NCBI GenBank assembly: GCA_023213395.1
Contig: CM041465.1
Span: 158,851,741-158,915,740, forward strand
Reading direction: 5' to 3'
Length of the DNA stretch: 64,000 nt
From: Cycas panzhihuaensis
Lineage: Eukaryota > Cycadophyta
Under the pieces are notes generated by a model. That model was not told the DNA's origin. It saw only the letters and a program-made list of their open reading frames with translations, and ran no database searches. A program made the translations under genes and the position numbers. Positions 42,840 through 54,371 of the stretch are shown here, piece after piece (within the stretch, counting starts at the first letter, position 1; each line of letters starts with the position of its first letter).

Positions 42840-43768
42840 TTAGTTTTTACCCCCCTCCTTAGTAACCCTCTATTAGATCATGGTTTTTACCATACCATCA
42901 AACTCCAAAACCTACACAACCTTGTTAGCTTACGCCCTTGCCAAAATTCTTATTTCTATAATAATAAAATTAAATGTATTAATAACAATCTTATGGGCAT
43001 GGGAATAATATAACCTAATGAAAGCCCTTACACAACCCCCATTGTCCTTATTTAGAAAAAAGATGGTTCCTTCTGGCTTTATGTTAACTATTGAGAATAG
43101 AACCGACTTATCATTAAGAATAAAATTTCAACCTTATAAATTGATGATATGTTGTATGAAATTTATGGGGCTACTATTCTCTCCAAAGTAGACCTTTAGT
43201 TAGGATATTATCAAATTCCTATCATGCTTGAAGATAAATATAAAATGGTCTTCTAAACATACCATGGTCATTTTGAGTTCTAGGTCATGTTATTAGGCCT
43301 TTGTAATGCTACACCTACTTTTCAAGACTTAATGGATAAGATCTTTATGTGTTATCTTCGTAAAATTTTTTGTGTTTTTCAATGATATACTTATTTAAAC
43401 TCTAACATATCACTAGATCCTTGAAATTTAGAACTCACCTTTTAAATACTTGCCTAAAATAAATTTTATGCCAAAATGTCAAATTGGGAATTTGATAAGA
43501 TTGAATTGTAATACTTAGGCCACATAATCTCCTTAGAGGGAGTATGTGTCAACCCTGATAAAATATCTATCATTCCTACTTAGCCTACCCCAAGGAATCT
43601 AATATAATTTAGTGCCTTCCTTAGACTAATTAGATTTTATTATTGGTTTGTTAGAAATTATGCCTCTATTGTAGACCCCTTAACTAATCTACTTAGTAAG
43701 GATTCTTTTTAATGGTCATTAAGTTTTAATGATACGCTCAATAATTTAAAGATAATCATGTCCACCAC
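42840..43768 (+). pseudogene. V reverse transcriptase, to the T insertion
   Basis: HGFYHTIKLQN-like pre-RT residues near 42880, KKDGSFWLYVNY near 43060, KVDL-LGYYQIPI near 43190, GHFEF-VMLLGLCNATPTFQ near 43264, YLRKIFCVF then a decayed catalytic box near 43370, and YLGHIISLEGVCVNPDKIS near 43510. RNase H-proximal sequence KIIMSTT ends at 43768 where T is inserted. Stops are frequent, mostly TAG/TAA at Gln-like positions. Confidence 0.82.
43764..43768. repeat. Target-site duplication of T, left copy (ACCAC)
   Basis: Matches 50247-50251. Confidence 0.9.
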
Positions 43769-44110
43769 TAGACCGTTCCTTCTCATAAATCTGGGCTCGT
43801 AGGAGTGATAATTAGCAGAAAATGAAGCCAAATAACATGAGTGCACAAGCAAATCATAGAAAATGAATCACCAAAATGAGTTCCGAAGTACTTTCTTCTT
43901 TCAAGATATCATGCTCAATAACATTACGAGTGATTTAACCCTTTAAATACATAAGTAAGGGTCTTCATCCCTAATGATTCTATTGGTGGCCCTAGCGGCC
44001 TTACATCTTATTGGATGACTTAGCGGTCCATATACATAACTTATTAAATCCCTTAATCCTTACTTATTGGTGGTTCATGCTTGCTAAGGAAAGGTGGGGG
44101 TTATTTTACA
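43769..44110 (-). repeat. T 3' LTR (342 bp)
   Basis: Reverse complement begins TGTAAAATAACCCCC at 44110 and ends GGTCTA at 43769; pairs with 49905-50246. Confidence 0.92.
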
Positions 44111-44500
44111 GGTCCCCCCCTCTGAGACAATGAGTCCTCGCAGCGTTCGAGATAAGGATGTTGCTGGATGAACTCGTCCGGCTCCCAAGTAGCTTCATTA
44201 GTATCACAGCCAACCCACTGTACCAAGTGTTCAGAAATAGTGCGATTTTGAAGGTGGCGCTGATGACTAGCAAAGATTTTATCAGGAGGAATTGTAAGAG
44301 TTTTCTCTTTAGAGAGAATGGGTAGGGTTGTGTGGGGTGTAACTTTAGCTCTAAGGTATTTTTTTAAGCAGGACACATGGAAGACATTATGGATATTAGT
44401 GTTTGGGGGAAGTTCAAGGGCATAAGCCACTTCACCAATTTTGTGTAGGATCTTATAAGGGCCATAGGGGGCTTAGTTTATGCCCTTGATGGGACTTGAG
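44101..44500 (-). pseudogene. T integrase C-terminus with chromodomain
   Basis: AYALELPPNTNIHNVFHVSC near 44425 ends the GPF-type region. The chromodomain follows: PDKIFASHQRHLQNRTISEH near 44285, LVQWVGCDTNEATWEPDEF near 44220, and IQQHPYLE. Aromatic and acidic positions of the fold are kept. The short frame 44430-44101 is open and reaches the polypurine tract and LTR, so the natural stop may be lost or lie in the LTR edge. Confidence 0.9.
44111..44123 (-). promoter_or_regulatory. T polypurine tract
   Basis: Minus strand reads AGAGGGGGGGACC immediately before the 3' LTR. Confidence 0.85.
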
Positions 44501-44859
44501 TGATTATTACTTATAAGGTTGGAGGCAAAGGTATACTAGATCTCCAATATCAAAGGATCGATAAGATCAATGGCGGTCTACAAGTTACTTCATTCGATTT
44601 CGAGCAGTGGCTAGATTTTGTCAAAGGGTATGTAAGATTTGATCCATTTCTTAAAGCTTTTGTTGCACAGAAGCTGTTCTAAAATTTGTGGCTAGGGTAT
44701 GGTAGGAAGGTGGGTGGTAGCCATAAAGAGCCAAAAATGGGGACATACTAATGGAAGAATAATGGGAGGAGTTATACTAATACTTGGCCAGGGCAAGCCA
44801 TGAGATCCACTTAGCTTGGTGTTCTGAGACAAAGCAACGTAGATAAGTTTCTAAAGCTT

Positions 44860-45600
44860 TGTTTAGAGCCTCAGATTAGCCATCTGTTTGTGGGTAGTAG
44901 GCAGAGCTCATGTTAAATAAGGTTCCAAAAGCCTTAAAGAGTTCTTGCCCAAAGGAGCTAGTAAACTTAGGGTCGTGGTCACAAATGATAGAGGATGGGA
45001 AGCCATGGAGGTGAAATATGAATTGGACATATAAGTCAGCTAGACGAGAGGATGAATATGAGGTGTGCACTGGGAGAAAGTGTGAGTACTTGGTTAATCG
45101 ATCAATGATTACCCAAATGGAGTCAAACCCGATAGATGGGGATAGGCTCATGATGAAGTCCATGGCAATATCTTGCCACTTGCCTTGAGGAATATTTAAT
45201 GGTTGGAGAAGGCCAGGGAGAGGTTTGGTCTCTACTTTATTTCATTGATAGGTGTCACATTCTAATACGAAGGTGAATATGGTGGTCTTCATGTGGGGCC
45301 AAAAGAAATCTGCGCGAATCCATCGATAAGTCTTATCGAAGCCAAAGTGGCTGCTGAGGGGGGACAAGTGGTATTTTGTTAGGATTTTAGGAATGAATGA
45401 GGAGGAGGGATGGACAAAGATACAATTACGATAGAGGAGGTAATTGTTGAAGGTTGACCAACCTTTATGAGTGAGAACTTTTTCCCTCCAATTAGGATAG
45501 TCTTGCTAGGCTTGATTTTCAACATATAATTCATCAAGCCAAAGTGGTTGGGGGTTGCTAATGGCATGGAGGCTTGGGTTAGGAACGTTATCGTCAGGAT
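44860..45600 (-). pseudogene. T integrase core
   Basis: MDFIMSLSPSIGFDSIWVII starts at 45163, with DRLTKYSHFLPVHTSYSSSR, then IICDHDPKFTSSFGQELF near 45000 and AYYPQTDG near 44900; the next bases encode the third acidic position region (ANSEALNKALETYL across a stop near 44878). The zinc-binding part lies upstream near 45180-45400 and is partly readable (HFGFDKTYRWIRADFFWPHM near 45350). Stops, including one right at the DGQ-E block, inactivate it. Confidence 0.87.
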
Positions 45601-45609
45601 GGAGACGTG

Positions 45610-46100
45610 AGAGAGCGTCTACCACTCTATTGTCTTTGCCTTTTTATATGCTATTGAGAAGTCAAAGACTTGTAATCGATGAACCCACTTAGCTTGTTCT
45701 TCAGACAAGACTTGCTGAGTCAATAAATTATGGAGGCTACGATGAACCGTGAGAATAGTGAACTTAGAGCCTAAGAGATATTACTGCTATTTATCAATAG
45801 CATGGATAATAGCCTTCATTTCTTTCTGATATGTAGAAAGATGAAGCTTGTGATCTTTTAATTTTTAGCTTTCAAATGTAATGGGATGAGAGTCTTGCAT
45901 TAGGACTATGCCTAAACCAAACCCTAAAGCATCGCATTCAAGTTGAAAGGGTTGGTTAAAATTAGGAGTGATGAGGACTTGAGTGGAGGTCATTATGACC
46001 TTGAGGTGGGAAAAGGCAACATCTACTTCAGAAGACCATTGAAAAGCCTCTTTACGAAGGAGGTCAATTAATGGGGTGGTAAGAGCAACATAGTTACGCA
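45610..46100 (-). pseudogene. T RNase H
   Basis: The open frame 46101-45865 contains TPLIDLLRKEAFQWSSEVDV, then FQLECDALGFGLGIVLMQDS (first catalytic Asp), HPITFES. Downstream, with stops, are the SAYQKEMKAIIHAID region near 45830 and TVHRSLHNLLTQQVLSEEQA near 45745. It ends near 45610 with a TLSRV.. segment. Confidence 0.85.
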
Positions 46101-46790
46101 CAAAGCGTCGATAAAACCCTGTGAACCCAAGAAATGCTCATAGTTGGGTAAGAGTGGTAGGTGTTGGCCACATTGTGATGACCGATATTTTATCGAGGTC
46201 TGCGCGTACCCCTTATGATGATATGATGTGACCCAAATATTTGAGTTCTGATTGTCCAAACTCACACTTAGATAGTTTTGCATAGAGTTGGTGGTTCTGC
46301 AATATTTGGAGAATAATTTCTAAGTGTTGGATATGGAGATCCAAGCAGGCACTATAAATAAGAATGTCATCAAAGAAAACTATGACAAACTTTCGAAGGT
46401 AGGGCCCAAAGATTTTATTTATGAGAGCTTGGAAGGTTGCCAGGGCATTACAAAGGCCAAAGGGTATTGCTCGAAACTCAAAATGGCCATGATGTGTGTG
46501 AAATGCTTTCTTATAACAATCTTGTGGGGCAATTGGGATTGGTAGTAACTAGATTGGAGGTCTAACTTAGAAAAAATGGTTGTGCCATGGATTTCATCTA
46601 GCATGTCATCTATGTGAGGGGTAAGAAACTTATTTTTAATGGTAATCTTATTTAATTCCCTATAGTCAATACATAGGCGAAATGAGCCATCCTTCTTCCG
46701 AACTAAGACAATTGGGGCTATATAAGGGCTTTTACTTGGTTGGATTATGCCTATGTCGAGGAGGCCATTTGTGAGTTTCTTGATTTCATT
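46101..46790 (-). pseudogene. T reverse transcriptase
   Basis: [18 protein letters not shown]-like residues near 46730, [17 protein letters not shown] near 46670, MLDEIHGTTIFSKLDLQSSY at 46604, then a frameshift near 46500. It continues with HFEFRAIPFGLCNALATFQ near 46470 and FVIVFFDDILIYS near 46395, where the catalytic pair of aspartates is intact, and YAKLSKCEFGQSELKYLGHI near 46270. The block around the frameshift explains the short frames seen. Homologous to V 42840-43768. Confidence 0.9.
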
Positions 46791-47269
46791 CTTTTGGAAG
46801 TATGAGTTACGGTAAGGTTGAAGGCTGATGGGGTCATGGTTAGATTGGAGGTCAATTGTATGATAGAAACCGCGGTCAGGAGAGGTAGTGGCAGGCAGAG
46901 GGGCGAATACTTATTCATATTGAGTAATGACATCCTAGTTATATGGATGAATTTATGGTTTGATTTGAATATTATTGAGGCAGACTATATACCCTAGGTG
47001 AGATTGAAGATGACATTTCATACGTTCGGGAGAGACCACTTGGTTAGGGGGGGATTACATTCCATAAAGTTTGTGATTTCACCCCATGTGGTCTTTAAAG
47101 GTAATGAATGGATTTGTAGGCAAGTTATTTATGCTATAGGTCCCTAGTGTTTGCAACGATTGAATCCCTAAGATGGTATCAGATCCTCCAATTGATAAGG
47201 CATAGAAGCCTGACACCAAAAGGTATGAGCCAATTTGGACTTGGAGGTTTTTAATAACACTTGTATAAT

Positions 47270-47660
47270 GGAGTTTCTACTACACTAGTAGAGAACATGT
47301 GAAGCCAATTTTTGGGATAATATATAGGTTAAGTTGTCTGGCTATTGAAATATCAATGAAGTTAAGTGGCACACCACCATTGATCAAGATAAATATTGGA
47401 GTCTTACGGAGAATGCCTCTAACTCTTAGGGGTTTAGGGCATGAGGAGGTGGTGACAATAGATATAGATACTTCGAGTTGGGGGTCAAGTACAGGATCAT
47501 CATGGGTTTCATCATTAACCTCCTGGTCAGAGTTAGAGTCAGAGGGATCATCGGGGGAGAGGGATGGGTCAATGGAGAAAACTATATACCACGCTTTACA
47601 GAAATGACCATGCCTAAAAGTCCATTTTTTTGCACACTGCATACAAAGGTCAGCCTTGAG
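47270..47660 (-). pseudogene. T zinc knuckle and aspartic protease
   Basis: CMQCAKKWTFRHGHFCKAW at about 47645 is a full C-x2-C...H-x4-C knuckle. An acidic spacer (DPSDSNSDQEVNDETHDD) leads to LRVRGILRKTPIFILINGGV then PLNFIDISIARQLNL near 47370. The catalytic D-[ST]-G position reads N-G-G, so the enzyme is likely dead. Frame stops at 47280. Confidence 0.86.
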
Positions 47661-48641
47661 TCGACGTTGTGCTTTAGCTTGAGAAATTTGGACTCTTTTG
47701 GTAGATGTATCCTCATTCTGGTGATCAATAGATGGTCAAGAATCATCCTGTCATGGCCGAGGACATGTGAAGTCAGCTTGAGGACGAGAGGCATCATCAA
47801 ATCGAGGTTGAGGTCGCTAGAAGTCTACCTGTCGAGTGCATGAGAACCAAGAGTTATCCCATCGAATAGCTGATGGTTTGTCTACTGCAAACTTAGCTTC
47901 TACTACACGGGCCCACTTGAAAGCTTCCTTAAGGGAGTAAATTGCCATTATCTTTAATCTCATCTGAATATGGTCTTGGAGTCCTACCACATAAATATCA
48001 ATCACTGTTTATTTGTCTAAGTTTTGGCTTTGTGGTGCGCGGTTATATAAACCTTGAAATTCAACTGTGTAAGCTTATACAATTGATGTTTGCTTAATCC
48101 AGGTGAGTTGTGTGAAAAAAGATTGACTTCATGTATCTTCATATTGTTCAAAGAAATAACTAGTGAAGTGGGACCAAGTTTGGTGAGAGGGATATTCCTG
48201 CTTCCACCAGTTAAACCAATGGTGAGCTTGACCAACTAAGTGAATGGAAGCATATAAGAGTTGGTCCTCTTCTGACATCGGGTGGAGAGTGAAGTAGGGT
48301 TCTAACTTATTAATCCAACTTTGAGTGCACTCTCTATTCACATCTGGATCAAAGGTAGGAATGTTGATCTTATGGTGGAAAAATGGCCGTCTTGGTGGAG
48401 AACCTCTTGTATATGCATTGCTTCCTGGAGAAGAGGGATGTTGGTTGCCCGTTGAGTTAGAAGCTCCTATGCTTTGGGGTTGAGGTAGCACCCACTACTG
48501 AAGCAGTCTGAGAATCTCTTTCTTGGTGTCGTTTAAGTCAGATTTGGTAGGCATGCTACTCAGTTTATCGTTGACCTCTGATTTGAAGTTAGACAAGTCA
48601 TTGGTTAACTCAAAATTTTTTTCTATTTGACTTTTTGTCAT
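47661..48641 (-). pseudogene. T gag
   Basis: ATG at 48641 begins MTKSQIEKNFELTNDLSNF, a helical N-terminus, with one in-frame TAG near 48498. The capsid region runs HKINIPTFDPDVNRECTQSW near 48375, INKLEPYFTLHPMSEEDQLL, YASIHLVGQAHHWFNWWKQE, then WSHFTSYFFEQYED to 48129. After a stop it resumes with VIDIYVVGLQDHIQMRLKIM at 48010 and EAFKWARVVEAKFA. I chose this ATG because it precedes the coiled-coil-like start shared with W gag. Confidence 0.87.
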
Positions 48642-49890
48642 TGGAGTTGAAGAAAGGGATTAAAGAAGTGGGAGTAAGTAGAAAGAAGGGAAAGAACGAA
48701 GTGGGATAGATTAAGAAAGAATGAGATATAAGAATAGGGAGTTGCTATATGGGAAAGAAGGGCAAATAGGGGAATGTGGGGTGTCTATAGCCTATTGACC
48801 CCAAAATTACATAAACAAGATATTTAGTCCACTAGAAAGAGCACAAAAACTTATCAAAATGGGATGTATGAGTTTTTAAGGTGAATTTGGAGTGCTGGGG
48901 CCCACCAATGGCCCAATTATAAAAAAGAGTGAAAATTTGGGGTATAGACTAACCTAGTGCAAAATGACCCTTACGAGATACTGATCGAATTGAGGTATAT
49001 GAGTTATAAGGGTAATGTTTTTCTTTTTTGCTCTCATCTTTTTTTTTTTTTGCTTGCTTCTTTTTTTTTTTTCTCTTTTTTTTTTTTTTTTCAGAGGCTT
49101 GACTGTTCTGACAAGTTTTGAATTCAAGTAGTCAGTGGCTTGTGATCTTAATTAAGATTAGGGAAAGGGAAGTAGAAAATGATTAAGTGTATCCTATCCA
49201 CTGCAGAATGAGGTGTGTTTAGTCTTATAGGCCTGCCAATAAACTTCTAATATAGAAGTTCATGGCAGGTAACTTCATGGTACTAACCACTAACCATTAC
49301 ACTGTAAGACTTCAGTGGCTGATAGTTTACCTATGCTAGGGAGGGTTTTTTAATCCTAAAGGGGTCCTCCTATATACCTGGAGGTATGTGGAGGCACACT
49401 TCCATAGCCAGGTTCTGTCTAGGTCTTGGTTCAAGAGTGTTATCTCCAGTCCTTTACACAAGGGGCAGAAAAGCCAAAATGCGCTTAGCTAGAACGACAG
49501 ATCCCTGTGATATTTAAAGACCCCTGGTATAGGGTCTCTACCTCGCTACTTGGGTAGCCGTCCAGTGATGTTATCTACCCAGAAGGGAGAGGTGGGAGGG
49601 GACATAAAGGGTAGATGCCCAACGGTGTTATCTACCCTTGGAATATAACCCAATGCTAAAGAAGAAAGCTTAAAAATTAAATTGAATGTCGAAGAAATAA
49701 ATTGCTTGCGGTACCTAAAGGACAAAATTCCCCTTCGCTTTGTGACCTCTAATCATCACATCGCTTCCTTAATCTTCTTGGAGAGAGTACTGAGTGAAGG
49801 TCTTTCCTCAATCTCTACCTAGAAAGAGTACTCAATCATATAAGAAAAAAATTTTACTATTCCAGGCAGCTTCCCACGATCGTGAATGCA
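48642..49890 (-). other. T leader with two conserved hairpins and A-rich tract
   Basis: Non-coding leader between primer site and gag. Hairpin 1 is 49518-49537 (AGACCC / GGGTCT, 8-base loop), hairpin 2 is 49366-49394 (CCTCC ... ATACCTGGAGGTAT-type ... GGAGG, plus-strand coordinates). A 49030-49092 poly(T) region on the plus strand is A-rich in the element's sense. The hairpins match those in W and, more weakly, V. Confidence 0.65.
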
Positions 49891-49902
49891 GCTCTGATAC
49901 CA
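49891..49902 (-). promoter_or_regulatory. T primer-binding site (tRNA-iMet type)
   Basis: Minus strand TGGTATCAGAGC, two bases inside the 5' LTR end. Confidence 0.92.
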
Positions 49903-49904
49903 CT

Positions 49905-50246
49905 TGGACCATTCCTTCTTATAAATCTAGGCTTGTAGGAGTGATAATTTGCAGAAAATGAAGCCAAATAACATGAGTGCGTAAGCAGATCATAGAAAAT
50001 GAATCATCAAAATGAGTACTGAAGTACTTTCTCCTTTCAAGATATCATACTCAATAACATTATGAGTGATTTAACCTTTTAAATACATAAGTAATGGTCT
50101 TCATCCTTAATGATTCTATTGGTGGCCCTAGCAGCCTTACATCTTATTAGACAGCTTAGCGGTCCACACACATAACTTACTAAACCCCTTAATCCTTACT
50201 TGTTAGTGGTTCACGCTTGCTAAGGAAATGTGGGGCTTATGTTACA
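49905..50246 (-). repeat. T 5' LTR (342 bp)
   Basis: Reverse complement starts TGTAACATAAGCCCC at 50246 and ends GAATGGTCCA at 49905. Confidence 0.92.
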
Positions 50247-50251
50247 ACCAC
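50247..50251. repeat. Target-site duplication of T, right copy (ACCAC)
   Basis: Matches 43764-43768; V coding resumes here. Confidence 0.9.
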
Positions 50252-50690
50252 TCTAGTCCTTGCCACACTTAACTTTTCTCAACATTCCAACTAGAATGTG
50301 ATACCTTTAGAGTAGGGTTAGGAGTTGTCCTCATGTGAATTTCTATCTAATTACATTCAAAAGCTAAAAACTTAAAGGTCATGAATGTTAACTAGCAACA
50401 TATCATCACAGCCTCTATCACCTCCTAACCAACCTATTTTGTTAGAAGAGCAAATAAAATTAGTCAATTGATTACAAGTATTTGACTTCACTATCTCTTA
50501 TAAAAGAAGAAAATACAACGTAGTTATAGATGCTCTTTCTTGCTTGCACTTTAAACCCATAATCTAAGCCATTTTCACACCCCAACTGGCATGGTTGTAA
50601 GAGCTATTAAATGATAATCATACTTAATCTAACTTTGCATTATGGATCAAAAGGGTTCAAAACCATAAAGGATTAGACCCTATATACGAA
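50247..50690 (+). pseudogene. V RNase H, after the T insertion
   Basis: TLVLATLNFSQHSN continues the KIIMSTT block left of T, matching T (VLITPNFNQPFQLECDA). After a frameshift, CDTFRVGLGVVLM-like residues lie near 50310-50345. QVFDFTISYKRRKYNVVIDA followed by LS closes the domain near 50490-50545. Confidence 0.8.
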
Positions 50691-51440
50691 TCATCTCCTT
50701 TATCGAAATCATATTTTTGTTCATCTAGCATCCCTTTTCATTCCCTATATTTTGGTAGAATTTCACACCACTCCTTTAGGCAAATATTCAAGGTTCGATA
50801 AAACTTACCATTACATTTAATTAAATTTTTACTAGCCACATATAAAGGCATCAATCCTTACATATGTATTAGAACACAATACCTACCAATATAATAAGGC
50901 ATATACTAAGGCTTAATCAAGCCTTTTCTATCCCTTATAAATTCCTTAAGGAAAATGACAGGATATTACTATGGACTTCATTACTAGCCTTCCATCATCT
51001 ACCATGTCTGATTCTATTTAGGTAGTCATTGATCAAGTAACCAAATATACCTATTTCCTATTAATCCATATGACCTACAAAGCCCCTTTCTTAACTAACT
51101 TATACATCCAATCCATATTTTGCTAACACAGATTCCCTTCTATAATCATATCTGATAGAGATCTTAAATTCATAAATTCATTTTGGAAAGAGCTCTTTTG
51201 TGTATTAAGTACTTCTTTTAATATGAGTTCATCATACCATTCATAAATAGATGGTCAATCTAAATTTCTTAATAAAACCTTAGAGTTATACTTATGTTAC
51301 TTTGCCTAAGAACACTAGAAGTAATGGACCTCTTGGTTAGTCCTAACTGAATATTTCTATAATTCATCCCATTATTCTACCATCAAAATAGTCCCATTTA
51401 TGACTATCCTCCTCCATTTCACTATATATTGGCCACCAAT
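50691..51440 (+). pseudogene. V integrase core
   Basis: TMDFITSLPSSTMSDSI near 50970 begins the core, VVIDQVTKYTYFLLIHMTYK follows, ISDRDLKFINSFWKELFCVL near 51148 holds the second Asp, and MSSSYHS-IDGQSKFLNKTLE near 51220 has K where the catalytic Glu should be. FYNSSHYSTIKIVPF ends it near 51400. Stops replace several Gln/Trp codons. Confidence 0.83.
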
Positions 51441-52023
51441 CTTCAAACTACTAAGGTCCAATAAAAAATACAAGATATAGATCAAATCTTACATACTTTC
51501 AAGCAAAACCTAGCCTCTACCTAAAATTGCATGAAGTAATTAATGAACTACCATTGTTTTAATCGATTATTTTCTATTGGTGATTTAGTCTTCCTTCAAC
51601 TTCAACCATATAAACAACAATCACTCCACAACAAGAAAATTCATAAGCTCAACCCTTGGTACTATGGTCCTTATAAGGTTATCTAATGTATTGGTGAGGT
51701 TGTTTATTCCCTTAAGCTTCCCTCTAGCACTAAAATCCATAATGTCTTCTATGTTTCCTATTTGAAGAAGTACCTTGGAAAGAGGATTATCCCTTAGTCT
51801 ACCCTCCTAATTCTTATTAAAGAAGAACTCCTCATAGTTTCTCCTAAATGCATCTTGGATAATCAATAATGTTATCTCCAAAATAAGACCATTTTTTAGT
51901 ATCTATTGTAATGAGTTGGTTATGGACTCGATGAAGCAACATGGGAATCAAGCAATTTTGTCAAGAAATATCTACATCTTTTATGCTTTGGGGACTCAAC
52001 ACCTTAGAAAGAGGGGGAGTGTG
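51441..52023 (+). pseudogene. V integrase C-terminus with chromodomain remnant
   Basis: FSIGDLVFLQLQPYKQQSLH near 51570, NKKIHKLNPWYYGPYKVI near 51630 (GPF-type), VYSLKLPSSTKIHNVFYVSY near 51707, then a decayed chromodomain near 51830-51990 ending in GLDEATWESSNFVKKYLHLL-like residues near 51930-51985. It parallels the end of T. Confidence 0.8.
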
Positions 52024-52040
52024 AGGGGGAGGGGATGGAG
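52024..52040 (+). promoter_or_regulatory. V polypurine tract
   Basis: Purine run GGGGGAGGGGATGGAG just before the 3' LTR. Confidence 0.8.
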
Positions 52041-52043
52041 TCC

Positions 52044-52440
52044 TATTATATAACTATTGCAACTAGCAAAATATGAGTATTTAAACATATGACCAAGGTG
52101 GCTAATGGTAACTACTAGTATGTGTGTGTGAGCCACATAAGTCTACTAATGGGATTGAAGGTCAAATGTCGTACCAATAGGATTCTATAGGAAGTGTCCA
52201 CTTTTGCCTATTTAAGGTTGAGTATTTATAAAGAGAGTTTTTATAGTTTCTGTTCATTTGTAATATCATACCTTAGATAGATTTTGTGTCCATTTTAGTG
52301 CTCTTGCAAGCATCTTTTATCCTCTTATAATCTTTTACTAAATAAAACTATAAATAAAAATATGTTGGCTAGTCTTTTATTCTTCTTTCTTAGGCTCGTT
52401 GTTACAAGTTGATGCTAAATTATTAATTGGAACTATTCCA
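52044..52440 (+). repeat. V 3' LTR
   Basis: Begins TATTATATAACT (TG changed to TA), ends AACTATTCCA; aligned with 39484-39881. CTCTA follows. Confidence 0.87.
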
Positions 52441-52445
52441 CTCTA
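52441..52445. repeat. Target-site duplication of V, right copy (CTCTA)
   Basis: One C/T difference from 39479-39483. Confidence 0.72.
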
Positions 52446-53160
52446 TATGACCAACTATTAATATCCAAGAGTTAGGACAAATTCCAAATTACATTCTAAT
52501 ATAGTTAAATGTATCTTCAACATTGTGAAAAAAAACCTACATATAAATTCAAATTCTTACATTATTTTAGGGCTTGCATCTATGAGGTATCTAACTTTAT
52601 TAATATTATGTAAATCATTACTACTCTGTCATGAATCTACTAAATGATCATTTAGTTGATTGAATTTACCAATATTTATAATGTAATTTGAAAAATATAC
52701 CTTGCAACCACTCATTTCATTTATTTTTTAGTCTACTTTTCAATACAATAAATAAATAAAAAATCACACCTCATATGAAAAATTTATACATAAAAAACTA
52801 AGGGTATGTCATGAAAAAATCAAGAATGAAGTCAAAAATGCATGTAAGGACCTTTCTTTTTTTAGTATGCGGTTACGAAGTACCTTTATATGATCAACCA
52901 TTGATGTCTAAGGGCTAGGGCAAATTCCAAATTACATTCTAGTGTAGTTAAATGTATCTTCAACATTGTAAAAAATAAACTTATATATTAATTCAAATTC
53001 TTTCATTGTTTTAGGAATTACACGTGTTTTTCAAAAATTTTGATTAATTTCTAACTATTATTTATGTTTTTTAAAAATTTATGAGGTATTTAACTTTCTA
53101 AATATTGTGCAAATTATTACCACTCTATTGTGAACCTATTAAATAACCTTTTAACTAATT
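52446..53160. repeat. Tandem duplication in S interior (period about 440 bp)
   Basis: CAAATTCCAAATTACATTCT with TAGTTAAATGTATCTTCAAC occurs near 52481 and again near 52920. The sequence before the second copy (AAAAACTAAGGGTATGTCATG near 52793) also occurs near 39390, left of V. So V was inserted into one unit of an existing duplication. No coding recognised. Confidence 0.7.
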
Positions 53161-54359
53161 TTTATTTGGTACATAAACTTTTTATTTTGTCAATATTAGT
53201 TTTTTATCTATTGTATTTAATCTCTATGAGGCTATTACATTGGCTTTAAGCTACATTTTAGATCTATGTGACGTGAATTACTTATGATAGTAGCTAATCT
53301 TCTCAATAGGTGACGTATTTATGTTTCCATGGTTTTGATCTTTTGTGGCGATTTGTAACTTTAATATTATTTCAAAAAAATAATGATGATTTATCTTAGT
53401 CTCTCTTACTTTTTCTAACCCTTTAAGATATTCATTTTTCTCATATTTAGGCTATAGAATATGTGGTAATGGCACATTCATAATCATTGTTTAAGTTTAT
53501 ATGCAAGTAAACTTTTTGTTGGTTGTGCATGCTACTTTAAGTTTATTCAATGTAATACCTTCTTTATTACTGTTAATGGCTTATCAATAGCAACAAAATA
53601 ACAAAAATCCCTTATATTCAAAATAACAGCACCTACTTCATGTACCAATAGTGTACTTTAAACCCTTATCCCTCAATATCAAATGTGACCCCATAAACTT
53701 ATCATTTTCAAATTCTACCCATGAAAATTCATGATAATGGTGGAAAATGAGATTAAACCTAAGAATCATGATATGTTACGATAATGAATCCCTATTACAA
53801 TGCTTGCATCAACCTCTATAAATGAACCATGACATGCATCATAATATTTACAATAAATTTGTATGTATCAATTGCAACTTCATTCCTGTTTGTAGGTGTT
53901 AATGGTCCTACATATGTGATCTCAAATAAAAATAACCTCCTCTTCATTATCAATCTTTGGTGGACTTATTAAAACCCTTATATGCTATAGATAGGTGGTT
54001 GCACATGCATAAATAACATCCATATAAATTAATCATTCAACAAAATATCACTATAGGTTTAAAGCTCCATCATTGCTTGTCAATATACGATTGTATCACA
54101 GTCACTTATTATCACTACATTAGTTTTTTTCTCATCAATATAGCTCTCCATAATAACCCATATTAGGTCTTATCATTGGGTCATACTGATTTGATACTAG
54201 CTCAATACTTGATAATATAATACATATATGGATTGACCTTGAATGGCAAAGATTATCACCATGTATATATAGTCTTCAATATCTTACTTTGCCTCATGTA
54301 AGTTCTTGTATTGGCTTTACTCTACTTTCTACTTCACATCTCAAGATCATGTCACATGT
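53161..54359 (-). other. S internal sequence, 5' segment, no recognised domain
   Basis: AT-rich. I looked on the minus strand for copia gag, protease and integrase blocks and found nothing convincing. Stops are dense in all frames. Confidence 0.4.
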
Positions 54360-54371
54360 GCTCTAATCCCA
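54360..54371 (-). promoter_or_regulatory. S primer-binding site (diverged)
   Basis: Minus strand TGGGATTAGAGC directly after the LTR end AACA; two changes from TGGTATCAGAGC. Confidence 0.65.

Larger units (their letters stand above)
43769..50246 (-). mobile_element. Element T: full-length Ty3/gypsy chromovirus inserted in V
   Basis: LTRs of 342 bp at both ends with no length change, primer site, leader hairpins, gag, protease, RT, RNase H, integrase with chromodomain and a polypurine tract, flanked by ACCAC. By a rough hand count the LTRs differ at about 33 of 342 sites, mostly transitions. Coding damage is limited to scattered stops and some frameshifts; the RT catalytic FFDD is still present. 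Confidence 0.93.
39484..52440 (+). mobile_element. Element V: decayed Ty3/gypsy chromovirus split by T
   Basis: LTRs of 398 and 397 bp at the two ends, a primer site, gag, protease, RT, RNase H, integrase with a chromodomain, a polypurine tract and near-identical 5-bp duplications. Element T is inserted in its RT/RNase H connection (43769-50246). V and T proteins resemble each other over protease and the residues after the gag knuckle, so they are sister lineages. V carries far more stop codons than T. Confidence 0.88.
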
